From Crossiella cryophila (lineage in GTDB: Bacteria; Actinomycetota; Actinomycetes; Mycobacteriales; Pseudonocardiaceae), in contig NZ_JACHMH010000001.1 in the NCBI RefSeq assembly GCF_014204915.1, positions 868,001-932,000 of the forward strand: a stretch of 64,000 nt of DNA, read 5' to 3'. Shown one piece after another: positions 46,105-54,313 of this stretch. The notes under the pieces were generated by a model. It was not told where the DNA came from. It worked only from the letters and a program-made list of their open reading frames with translations, and searched no databases. Position 1 is the stretch's first letter. Each line of letters begins with the position of its first letter. The translations under genes and the position numbers were made by a program.

Positions 46105-46126
46105 TGTGACTGAGTGAGTACCGCGG

Positions 46127-46163
46127 AACGGGCGGTCGTCCTTCGGGACGGCCGCCCGTTTCT
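46127..46163 (+). terminator. Terminator of the S1 protease gene
   Basis: 15-bp stem with one G-T pair and a TTCG tetraloop (AACGGGCGGTCGTCC at 46127-46141), followed by a T-rich stretch (TCTTT). Confidence 0.75.
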
Positions 46164-46178
46164 TTGCCATACCGCGAC

Positions 46179-46190
46179 CTTCGTAACGAA
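46179..46190. promoter_or_regulatory. Repeat of the TTCGTAACGAA palindrome before the pseudoprotease
   Basis: CTTCGTAACGAA, the same 12 bases as at 43876-43887, 98 bp before the ATG of the paralogous gene. Confidence 0.4.
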
Positions 46191-46287
46191 CCCGGCAGCG
46201 ACCGGCGGAACTGCCCCTTCGGGCGGCTAGCGTTTGCCTGCCCCCGTTCTCACGGGCGGGTTGTGGTGGTGGCGAAGAAGGTGCGGG

Positions 46288-48273
46288 ATGCGCAGGGCGC
46301 TTGGGTTGTTCGGAGCCGCCTGCCTGCTCGTGCTGGGCGCGATGCCTGCGCAGGCCGCGCAGCAGCCCGGTGAGCAGGCGCTGCTCGCCGCGCACGCCGA
46401 GGCGTTGCCGCCACAGCTGAAACAGGCGCTGCGCCGCGATCTCGGCCTGGACCCGGTGACCTACCTGGCCAACGGCCGCGCGGCCCGGCAGGCCGCTGCC
46501 GCCGCCGACCGGCTGCGCGCCGAACTGGGTTCGGCCTTCGGCGGGGCCTGGTTCGAGTCCGGCAACCGGCGGCTGCGGGTCGCGGTCACCGACGAGGCCG
46601 CCGCGGACCGGGTCCGGATCGCCGGGGCCGGTGCGCAGGTGCGGCCGGTCAACGCCGAGGCCCTTGACCAGGCGGTGGACGCGGTGGCCCGCTGGTCGGC
46701 CGCGCTGCCACCGGCCGAACGGGCCGCGGTCTACGGCATCACCCCGGACGTGCGGGCCGGGAACCTGCGCCTGCTGCTGGCCGACTCCGCGACCGGCCGC
46801 CGACTCGCGAACTCCTTGCCCCGCCCCGGTGTCTCGCTCCGGGTCGAGCACACCGACCTGCCGCCGCAGCCGCCGGCGGTGCGTGCCCAAGGCTGCGGCT
46901 ACGGCCTCAACGCGCTGGACCGCCTCGGTCGCGCGGTCTCCCTCGGCCCGGCCCACTGCGCGCCGCTGGGCTCGGTGGACAGGTTCACCCTGGCCTCGCT
47001 GGACGGCGACGGCCCCGGCGACGACCTGGCCTCGATCCGGATCGCCGACCAGCACGCCACCCCGCTGCCCGAGGTGGCCGGACCCGGTGGCGCGCAACGG
47101 GTCGAGTCGATCGCCGCGGCCATCCCCGGCGCCCAGGTGTGCGCGGCGGGCCGGGCCGGTTACTCCTGCGGCACGGTGTTCGCGCCGCGCTCGGTGTGGC
47201 GGCTCGGCGAGTCCGGCGCGATGGCCTTGCGCGGCTTCGAGGTGCACGGACTGTGCGTGGACGGCGGCGGCGCACTGCTGGCCGGTGGCGCGGCACTGGG
47301 CTGGACCTCGGCCGCACACCTGGGCTCACCGGCCGGTCGCTGCCGGCCCGCGCCCGGACCCGGCGGGCTGACCACGCTGGCCCTCGGCGAATCGCTGACC
47401 ACGGATGTGCTGCCCAGCTTCGGCGGCGAGCTGCGGCTGCTGACCACCGAGGGCGACGCGGACGCCGACGGCGTGCGTGATGTGGACGAGCTGGCCCCGG
47501 ACCGGACCCGGCCGCGCGATGCCAACCAGGACAAGCTGGTCGCCTACCTGGACCCGGACGAGCCGCGGCTGCGCGCGCCCACCCTGCTGGGCCCGCTGGA
47601 CGGCAGCCGGGGCACCGAGGCGCTGCCGGAGGTGCACGGCACCGCCCGGCCCGGCGCGCGGGTGAGCGTGCGGCTGGACGCCAAGCCACCGGTGCAGATC
47701 ACCGCCGACAGCGAGGGCCGCTGGAAGCTGACGCTGCCGGAGAAGCTGTGCCTCGGCGGGCACCAGGTGGCGCTGCGGCAGAGCGTGGACGGGCAGGAGT
47801 CCCCGGAGACGGTCGGCAACTTCACCGTGATGCCGCCGCCCCCGGTGATCACCGCGCCCGGTCAGGGCGATCGCGGCGACCTGCCCCGGCCGCAGATCGC
47901 GGGCACCGGCAAGCCCAAGGCGCTGGTGACCGTGTCGGTGGACGGGGTGCCCGCCGGGTCGACCACGGTCGGCGCGGACGGCCAGTGGCGGCTGCGGCCC
48001 GGCGCCGACCTCAAGCCAGGCGCGCGCTCGATCACCGCGCGGCAGACGGTGACCAGGGTGGACTCGGCGGAGGCGAGCGTGCGCTACCTGGTCGGCGGCG
48101 TGAGCGCGCCCAGTCAGGACGTGCTGGAGACCGGCGCGAACCCCGGACTGGCCGCCGAACTCAAGGGCGGCGGGCACCCGGTGGCGGTGGCGGTGACGCT
48201 CGGCGGCGGGCTGCTGGTGCTCGGCCTGGCGCTCGGGCTGCGCAGGCTCCGGCGGCGGGCCGACGCGGATTAG
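46288..48273 (+). CDS. S1 protease paralogue lacking the catalytic serine (pseudoprotease)
   Basis: 661 residues with the same layout as 44005-46104: signal peptide, propeptide, trypsin-fold domain, Asp-rich segment, two Ig-like repeats and a C-terminal T-G plus transmembrane anchor. His 223 and Asp near 245 remain, but the G-D-S-G-G loop is V-D-G-G-G with the Ser replaced by Gly and the loop shortened. The sorting motif reads V-L-E-T-G. ATG at 46288 with AAGAAGG upstream. A binding or regulatory role is more likely than proteolysis. Confidence 0.82.
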   Translation: MRRALGLFGAACLLVLGAMPAQAAQQPGEQALLAAHAEALPPQLKQALRRDLGLDPVTYLANGRAARQAAAAADRLRAELGSAFGGAWFESGNRRLRVAVTDEAAADRVRIAGAGAQVRPVNAEALDQAVDAVARWSAALPPAERAAVYGITPDVRAGNLRLLLADSATGRRLANSLPRPGVSLRVEHTDLPPQPPAVRAQGCGYGLNALDRLGRAVSLGPAHCAPLGSVDRFTLASLDGDGPGDDLASIRIADQHATPLPEVAGPGGAQRVESIAAAIPGAQVCAAGRAGYSCGTVFAPRSVWRLGESGAMALRGFEVHGLCVDGGGALLAGGAALGWTSAAHLGSPAGRCRPAPGPGGLTTLALGESLTTDVLPSFGGELRLLTTEGDADADGVRDVDELAPDRTRPRDANQDKLVAYLDPDEPRLRAPTLLGPLDGSRGTEALPEVHGTARPGARVSVRLDAKPPVQITADSEGRWKLTLPEKLCLGGHQVALRQSVDGQESPETVGNFTVMPPPPVITAPGQGDRGDLPRPQIAGTGKPKALVTVSVDGVPAGSTTVGADGQWRLRPGADLKPGARSITARQTVTRVDSAEASVRYLVGGVSAPSQDVLETGANPGLAAELKGGGHPVAVAVTLGGGLLVLGLALGLRRLRRRADAD

Positions 48274-48351
48274 CGCGTTGTCCGGCCGATGCCGCCTGTT
48301 CGGGGGTACCGTTGGCCTCCTGAACCTGGTGGGAGACAGGGAAGGAAGGCC

Positions 48352-49110
48352 ATGGCGGCGGTCGTGCTCACGCCTATGGAGTTCTTCGTGAGCTGGGAAG
48401 ACCTCGCACCGGGGGCCCGGCCGCTGGTGCTCGACGTCGTACCCGATCCGGCCTCCGACGAGGAGGCCGAGCAGATCCGCAGGTCGGCCTGGGTGGGCCT
48501 GGCCGACAAGGGCCTGGGCTGGCCCGGTCAGCTCAACTCCTGGTACACGGATCTGCTGCACCAGTTCGCCCGCCCGCGCACCGCCATCGACCTGCGCTTC
48601 AACCTGGACCGGGAACGCTCGCTGCGGGCCATGGTCACCGGCAGCGGCGAGTTCGTGGCCTGCGGCAGTGTGATGGACAACCAGATCCGGATCTCCGAGA
48701 TCGGCCCCACCACCATGCCGGAGGCCGCGGTGGAGCTGCTGCCGGAGCACCCGCCCGGCCACGGCGACTCGATCACCGTGCCCAACGATCTGCTGCAGTA
48801 CGCCGCGGCCCGCGCCGGCAAGTCCTACGACGCCTTCGCACACCAGCTGGAGCTGGGCGGCATGCCGGCCGGACCGGCTCGCGCGCTGGCCCAGACGGTC
48901 AGCGCGGAACGACTGCGCGGCGGCCAGTTCGGTGCCACCGGCTGGGACCACTGGGGCGAGCGCAACCGCGCTGAGCACGTGGTTTCCGTGGTGGACAACA
49001 TCGAGGGCCGCTACTCGGTGCGCGCGATCGGTCAATACACGACGGTCGCCCCGGCGGACACCGAGCGCTTGGTCGAGAATCTGTCCGAACTGCTGATCTC
49101 GGTCAACTGA
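48352..49110 (+). CDS. ESX secretion-associated protein EspG-like chaperone
   Basis: 252 residues with no signal peptide. The N-terminal L-T-P-M-E-F-F-V-S-W-E and the late S-V-V-D-N-I-E-G-R-Y motif match EspG proteins, which bind PE/PPE-type substrates and keep them soluble for ESX export. GAAGGAAGG precedes the ATG at 48352. No ESX membrane genes are near, so this is a detached copy. Confidence 0.82.
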   Translation: MAAVVLTPMEFFVSWEDLAPGARPLVLDVVPDPASDEEAEQIRRSAWVGLADKGLGWPGQLNSWYTDLLHQFARPRTAIDLRFNLDRERSLRAMVTGSGEFVACGSVMDNQIRISEIGPTTMPEAAVELLPEHPPGHGDSITVPNDLLQYAAARAGKSYDAFAHQLELGGMPAGPARALAQTVSAERLRGGQFGATGWDHWGERNRAEHVVSVVDNIEGRYSVRAIGQYTTVAPADTERLVENLSELLISVN

Positions 49111-49223
49111 CGCCAACCGGTGCGACACCGGACACGCCAGGTGGTTACTGGTGAGTAATATGGCGTAGTCTCCCGGGCGGGGCAGGATACCGACGCCGCT
49201 ATCACCTGGGAGGACTGCCGAGC

Positions 49224-51449
49224 ATGGGTGCTGTGCATATCGTGTTGGGCCTGATTTCTCTGGCCGCCACCCTCGCCTGGGTCGTCCTGCTCTCCAGGGC
49301 CGTGGTCCAGATGGTGCGCACCGTGCGGCTGGGCCAACCCGACCCGACCCGCAACGGGCCGCTGTTCGGCCGCCTGAAGACCATGCTCACCGAGATCCTC
49401 GGGCACACCAGGATGCTCAAGTGGGGCGTGGTCGGCGCGGCGCACTGGTTCGTCATGGTCGGCTTCGGCTCGCTGGTGCTGACCCTGGTCGAGGCGCACG
49501 GCGAGGTCTTCGACCCCTCCTTCGAGCTGCCCATCATCGGCGGCTGGCCGATCTGGGGCCTGTTCGTCGAGCTGATCGGCCTGACCACGGTGATCGGCAT
49601 CCTGGTGCTGATCGGCATCCGCCAGCGCAACCACCCGCGCCGCGCGGACCGCCAGTCCCGGTTCCAGGGCTCCAACTTCTGGCAGGCCTACTTCGTCGAG
49701 GGCGTCATCCTCAGCGTCGGTGTCTGCATCTTCGCCATCCGCGCGTTCAAGGCCTCCAGCGGGCTGTTCCACTACCCGGTCTGGGCCACCCCGATCTCGC
49801 ACGGCCTCGGCGCCATCCTGCCCAGCGCGGCGATCATGGTCTCCATCTTCGCGGTGCTGAAGATCTTCATCTCGGCCGCCTGGGCGATCACCATCTCGCG
49901 CAACCTGAACATGGGCGTGGCCTGGCACCGGTTCACCGCCTTCTTCAACATCTACTTCAAGCGCGAGGCCGACGGCGGCGTGGCGCTGGGCGCGGCCAAG
50001 CCGATGATGAGCGGCGGCAAGCCGCTGGACTTCGAGGAGGCCGACCCGGAGAAGGACGTCTTCGGCGCCGGCAAGGTCGAGGACTTCTCCTGGAAGGGCT
50101 GGCTGGACTTCACCACCTGCACCGAGTGCGGGCGCTGCCAGTCCCAGTGCCCGGCCTGGAACACCGGCAAGCCGCTCTCGCCCAAGCTGGTGATCACGGC
50201 GCTGCGCGACCACGCCTACGCCAAGGCCCCGTACCTGCTGGCCGGCGGCCGCAAGGACATGGGCGGCGACGAGGTCGGCATCACCGGCGACGACGCCGAG
50301 GCCAGGCTGGCCAAGATCGATGTGCTGGCGCTGGCCGAGTCCGAGCGCCCGCTGATCGGCGGCCCGGACGAGCTGGGCGTGATCGACCCCGAGGTGCTGT
50401 GGTCCTGCACCACCTGCGGCGCCTGCGTCGAGCAGTGCCCGGTGGACATCGAGCACGTGGACCACATCGTGGACATGCGCAGGTACCAGGTGCTGATCGA
50501 GTCGAACTTCCCGAGCGAGCTGGGCGGGATGTTCAAGAACCTGGAGAACAAGGGCAACCCCTGGGGCCAGAACGCCAAGGACCGGCTGGCCTGGACCGAG
50601 GGCCTGGACTTCGAGGTGCCGGTCTTCGACGGCGAACTGGGCGACACCGAGTACCTGTTCTGGGTCGGCTGCGCGGGCGCGTTCGAGGACCGGGCGAAGA
50701 AGACCACCCGCGCGGTGGCCGAACTGCTGCACCTGGCCGAGGTCAAGTACACCGTGCTCGGCCCCGAGGAGACCTGCACCGGTGACCCGGCCCGGCGCGC
50801 CGGCAACGAGTTCCTGTTCCAGATGCTGGCCCAGCAGAACGTCGAGGTGCTGAACTCGGTGTTCGAGGGCAGGCCCAAGGGCAAGCGCAAGATCGTGGCC
50901 ACCTGCGCGCACTGCTTCAACTCGCTGGCCAACGAGTACCCGCAGCTGGGCGGCGAGTTCGAGGTCGTGCACCACACCCAGCTGCTCAACCGCCTGGTCC
51001 GGGAACGCCGCCTGGTCCCGGTCGCCCCGCTGGCCGAGGACGTCACCTACCACGACCCCTGCTACCTGGGCAGGCACAACAAGGTCTACACCCCGCCGCG
51101 CGAGCTGATCGGCGCCACCGGCGCGGCCCTGCGCGAGATGCCAAGGCACGGCGACCGCTCCATGTGCTGTGGCGCCGGCGGCGCCCGGATGTGGATGGAG
51201 GAGCGGATCGGCAAGCGGATCAACGTCGACCGCGTGGACGAGGCCCTTGGCACCGCCCCCACCAAGATCGCCACCGGCTGCCCGTTCTGCCGCGTGATGC
51301 TCACCGACGGCGTCACCCAGCGCCAGAGCGAGGGTCAGGCGGCGGCGGTCGAGGTGGTGGACGTGTCCCAGCTGCTGCTCAGCGCGGTGAAGCGGAGCGT
51401 GCCGACGGCGGCCGAGCCGGAGAACGCGGAGCAGCCCAGCGCGGGGTAA
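49224..51449 (+). CDS. Membrane Fe-S reductase (heterodisulfide reductase-like, CCG domains)
   Basis: 741 residues: an N-terminal NarI-like membrane part with about five helices (1-250), two 4Fe-4S clusters (C-T-E-C-G-R-C-Q-S-Q-C-P near 298 and C-T-T-C-G-A-C-V-E-Q-C-P near 397), then two cysteine-rich CCG domains in the C-terminal half (C-A-H-C-F, C-C-G-A-G-G, C-P-F-C). It resembles the conserved actinobacterial Fe-S oxidoreductase related to HdrD/GlpC. The electron partner is unknown. Confidence 0.9.
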   Translation: MGAVHIVLGLISLAATLAWVVLLSRAVVQMVRTVRLGQPDPTRNGPLFGRLKTMLTEILGHTRMLKWGVVGAAHWFVMVGFGSLVLTLVEAHGEVFDPSFELPIIGGWPIWGLFVELIGLTTVIGILVLIGIRQRNHPRRADRQSRFQGSNFWQAYFVEGVILSVGVCIFAIRAFKASSGLFHYPVWATPISHGLGAILPSAAIMVSIFAVLKIFISAAWAITISRNLNMGVAWHRFTAFFNIYFKREADGGVALGAAKPMMSGGKPLDFEEADPEKDVFGAGKVEDFSWKGWLDFTTCTECGRCQSQCPAWNTGKPLSPKLVITALRDHAYAKAPYLLAGGRKDMGGDEVGITGDDAEARLAKIDVLALAESERPLIGGPDELGVIDPEVLWSCTTCGACVEQCPVDIEHVDHIVDMRRYQVLIESNFPSELGGMFKNLENKGNPWGQNAKDRLAWTEGLDFEVPVFDGELGDTEYLFWVGCAGAFEDRAKKTTRAVAELLHLAEVKYTVLGPEETCTGDPARRAGNEFLFQMLAQQNVEVLNSVFEGRPKGKRKIVATCAHCFNSLANEYPQLGGEFEVVHHTQLLNRLVRERRLVPVAPLAEDVTYHDPCYLGRHNKVYTPPRELIGATGAALREMPRHGDRSMCCGAGGARMWMEERIGKRINVDRVDEALGTAPTKIATGCPFCRVMLTDGVTQRQSEGQAAAVEVVDVSQLLLSAVKRSVPTAAEPENAEQPSAG

Positions 51450-51481
51450 GGCAGTACGCTTGCCGCAGGAGGTGCTGGCGG

Positions 51482-52081
51482 ATGGTTGCCGAACTGGTTG
51501 GACAGCCTTTTGACCCACTCGTTGAGTTCAACGGGATGTGGGACACGCAGCTGGCCGAACACTACCTGCCATTGCCGCACGTTCCGGCGGCCAAGTACGA
51601 GTGCCTGGACGGTAAGCTGATCATGAGCCCATATGAGGCTTCGCAGAATTCTTATGCGGAAGGTCAGTTGATCTTCCTTGCGAAGCTGGCGGCCAAGCAG
51701 ACCCCGTTCCGGGTGTATGGCACGGTCAACCTGCTCTTCGAGCCCAAGCGGTGGATCCAGCCGGATCTCACGGTGCTCAACAGCTCACCGGAAGGCGCCC
51801 TCTGGGTGGATCCCGGCCTGGTCACGCTGGTCGGCGAGGTGGTCTCGCCCAGCAGCCGCCGCCGGGATCGCATCGACAAGCCCGCCCTGTGCGCGGCCGT
51901 GGGCATCCCGTACTTCCTGGAGGTCCAGGTCGACCACGAGCAGGAGCGGGCCTCGGTCAACCTGCTCAAGCTGGGTGGCAAGGGCTACCGGCCGTACGCC
52001 AGCGCGCTGGCCGGGCAGAAGTTCGAGACGGACCTGCCGTTCCCGATGTCCTTCGACCCGGCCGAGCTGCTCGACTACTGA
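51482..52081 (+). CDS. Uma2-family (DUF820) restriction-endonuclease-like protein
   Basis: 199 residues. The D-G-K-L-I-M-S-P motif near 45, P-D-L-T-V near 97 and E-V-V-S-P-S-S with a later Y-F-L-E-V are marks of the Uma2/DUF820 PD-(D/E)xK fold. AGGAGG lies 8 nt before the ATG. Such genes are numerous in actinobacteria; the role is unknown. Confidence 0.85.
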   Translation: MVAELVGQPFDPLVEFNGMWDTQLAEHYLPLPHVPAAKYECLDGKLIMSPYEASQNSYAEGQLIFLAKLAAKQTPFRVYGTVNLLFEPKRWIQPDLTVLNSSPEGALWVDPGLVTLVGEVVSPSSRRRDRIDKPALCAAVGIPYFLEVQVDHEQERASVNLLKLGGKGYRPYASALAGQKFETDLPFPMSFDPAELLDY

Positions 52082-52082
52082 G

Positions 52083-53168
52083 CTAGGGCCTGCGGCCCAC
52101 CCACAGGTAGCCGTCGTCGTTGCCGGGGTCGCGGTCGCCGCCGACCTCGGGGCGTTGCCGGAACTGCAACGGCTCGGTCAGCGGGCGCTCCAGCACCACG
52201 GTCAGCGTGAGCGCGCATTCCCTGGCGCCGGGTTCGATCGCGTGCACCGAGTTGGCCAGCACGGTCGGGCCGGTGGAGACCACCGTCCAGTCGCCGCTGA
52301 CCCCGGAGATCCGCACGCCGGCCGGTGGGTACAGCGAGACCGCCACCCGCTGGCCGGTGTCGCCGCGGTTGGCCAGGTGCACGGTGATCTTGAGCGGTTC
52401 GCCGACCGCCACCGTCTGCGGGTCGCGGTCGGTGCTGATGGCCAGGGCGCCGTCGTAGCGGGACTCGGCGTAGCCCGCGTCCACCCCGCGCACCGTCTCG
52501 CCGGGGCGGACCCGCAGTTCACGGGTGGTGTAGCTGCCCCAGGTGAAGGCGTTGTCCCGGCCGGGGCGGGTCAGGGTGAGCTGGGCTGGGCCCGCCACCG
52601 AGCTGGCCTTGAGCTGGAAGCGGCCTGCGGGCAGGTCCTCCAGGCGGTAGCGGCCGTCCGGACCGGAGACCGCGTACCGGGTGATCGGCTTGACCGAGGA
52701 GACCTGCACCTCGGGCAGCGCTGGTTCGCCCTGGTCACGGCGGCCGTCCCGGTCGGTGTCCTGCCAGATGAGGCCGGTGACGGTGGCGCCGCGGATGCCG
52801 AAGTCGGCCGGGCGGATGCCCTCGGCGGAGACCAGCGCGAAGCGGACCGGGCTGGTGGTGGCCGCGTACTCGGACCGGTGGTGGCTGATCTTGTACAGCC
52901 CGAACCGCAGTGCGGGTGAGCGGTACCGGCCGTCCTCGTCGGTGGCCGCCTTGCCGGCCGGGCGCTGCCGCAGCACGTCGTAGAAGCTCACCTCGGCCTC
53001 CCCCGCGCCGGGTTCGCCGGGCTGGGCCGCGCCGTCGGCGTTCCGGTCGAACCAGACTCTGCCGGTGACCACGCCGGTCGGGGCGATGTCCTCGGCTTGG
53101 GCGGGCATTCCGGTCAGGGACAGCAGACTCACACCGGCCAGGACCACGGCAGTGCGCCGCAGGTTCAT
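52083..53168 (-). CDS. Secreted SdrD-B/Cna-B-type repeat protein
   Basis: 361 residues. Signal peptide (1-25, ending A-Q-A). Two SdrD-B-like domains (G-R-V-W-F-D-R-N-A-D-G and G-L-I-W-Q-D-T-D-R-D-G) followed by a DUF11-like beta domain. The Asp-rich loops probably bind calcium. No sorting signal is present, so it may be free or bound to another surface protein. It ends 1 bp from the convergent Uma2 gene. Confidence 0.82.
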   Translation of the reverse strand: MNLRRTAVVLAGVSLLSLTGMPAQAEDIAPTGVVTGRVWFDRNADGAAQPGEPGAGEAEVSFYDVLRQRPAGKAATDEDGRYRSPALRFGLYKISHHRSEYAATTSPVRFALVSAEGIRPADFGIRGATVTGLIWQDTDRDGRRDQGEPALPEVQVSSVKPITRYAVSGPDGRYRLEDLPAGRFQLKASSVAGPAQLTLTRPGRDNAFTWGSYTTRELRVRPGETVRGVDAGYAESRYDGALAISTDRDPQTVAVGEPLKITVHLANRGDTGQRVAVSLYPPAGVRISGVSGDWTVVSTGPTVLANSVHAIEPGARECALTLTVVLERPLTEPLQFRQRPEVGGDRDPGNDDGYLWVGRRP

Positions 53169-53316
53169 CTGGACTCCCAATCGACCTCGAAGTTCGTTGA
53201 CATCCAACACACGTGCGATGTTGCCCGTTGGTTGTCCACGACACCGCGGATTCACCCCTCCGGCGGCACCGCGTGCCCGGTGTGCCGGAAAGCGCTCTGG
53301 AGAGCACGATGTGCGC

Positions 53317-54312
53317 ATGGCGCAGGAGAGCGAACCGGGCGGCGAGAGCACGCTCACCGTGGTGCTGGCACTGATCGTCAACTTCCTGATCGGCATCATG
53401 AAGGCGGTCGCCGGGGTGCTCACCGGCTCGGCCGCGCTGCTGGCCGAGGCCGGGCACTCGGTCGCGGACACCTTCACCGAGGGCCTGCTGCTGACCGCGC
53501 TGCGCCGCTCCGGCAAACCGGCCGACGCCCGCCACCCGTTCGGCTACGGCAAGGAGCGCTTCTTCTGGTCGCTGATGGCCGCGGTGGCGATCTTCGCTTC
53601 GGGCGCGGTGTTCGCGGTTGTGGAGGGCGTGCACACGCTGATCAGCGGTGATGACGCGCAGACCCGGCCGTGGGTGGCCTACCTGGTGCTGGGCCTGGCC
53701 TTCCTGCTGGAGTCGGTCTCCTTCGTGCAGGCCTCCCGCCAGGTCCGGCGGGAGGCCAAGGCCGAGGGCCGCCCGATCCCGGCCTACCTGCGGCATTCCG
53801 ACGATCCCACGGTGAAGACGGTGTTCTTCGAGGACACCGCCGCGCTGATCGGCCTGGTGCTGGCCTTCCTCGGCGTGCTGCTGCACCAGCTCACCGGCTC
53901 CGCGGTCTGGGACGCGGTGGCCTCGCTGGCCATCGGCGTGCTGCTGGCCGGGGTGGCCTACCTGCTGGGCCGCACCAACCTCGGCCTGCTCATCGGCCGC
54001 CAGGCCGATCCGGTGCTGGTGCGCGCGGCCTACCGGCGGATCGAGGCGCAGCCCGAGGTGGAGGTGGTGGTGGACATCCTGAGCATGGTCACCGGCACCG
54101 ACCGGGTGCTGCTGTGCGCCCGGCTGGACTTCGACGACAACCTGGGCGCGGCCGACCTGGAACGCGCCTGCGTGCGCATCTCGGCCGAGCTGCGCGCCGA
54201 GTTCGCCGAGCTGGACGAGGTCTTCCTGGAGCCGGTCCCGCGGGCCGATCCTGAGCTGCGGGCCAGGGTGCTCGCCCGCTACGGCGAGCTGTTCCCCCGG
54301 CCCGAGCGCTGA
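53317..54312 (+). CDS. Cation diffusion facilitator (CDF) transporter
   Basis: 331 residues with six transmembrane helices. The metal sites are H-S-V-A-D (helix 2) and F-E-D-T-A-A-L (helix 5). A cytoplasmic C-terminal domain follows (about 220-310). It exports Zn, Fe or Co/Ni by H+ antiport; the metal is not certain. ATG at 53317 is used; the longer frame overlaps the divergent gene. Confidence 0.88.
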   Translation: MAQESEPGGESTLTVVLALIVNFLIGIMKAVAGVLTGSAALLAEAGHSVADTFTEGLLLTALRRSGKPADARHPFGYGKERFFWSLMAAVAIFASGAVFAVVEGVHTLISGDDAQTRPWVAYLVLGLAFLLESVSFVQASRQVRREAKAEGRPIPAYLRHSDDPTVKTVFFEDTAALIGLVLAFLGVLLHQLTGSAVWDAVASLAIGVLLAGVAYLLGRTNLGLLIGRQADPVLVRAAYRRIEAQPEVEVVVDILSMVTGTDRVLLCARLDFDDNLGAADLERACVRISAELRAEFAELDEVFLEPVPRADPELRARVLARYGELFPRPER

Positions 54313-54313
54313 C

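Noticed and set aside
43936-47319. 1127-codon open frame on the minus strand
   Set aside because: It is the mirror of two well-supported protease genes; its composition (His/Gly/Arg/Val-rich, no motif) is a high-GC shadow.
49032-51518. 828-codon open frame on the minus strand
   Set aside because: Shadow of the Fe-S reductase gene, no recognisable domain.
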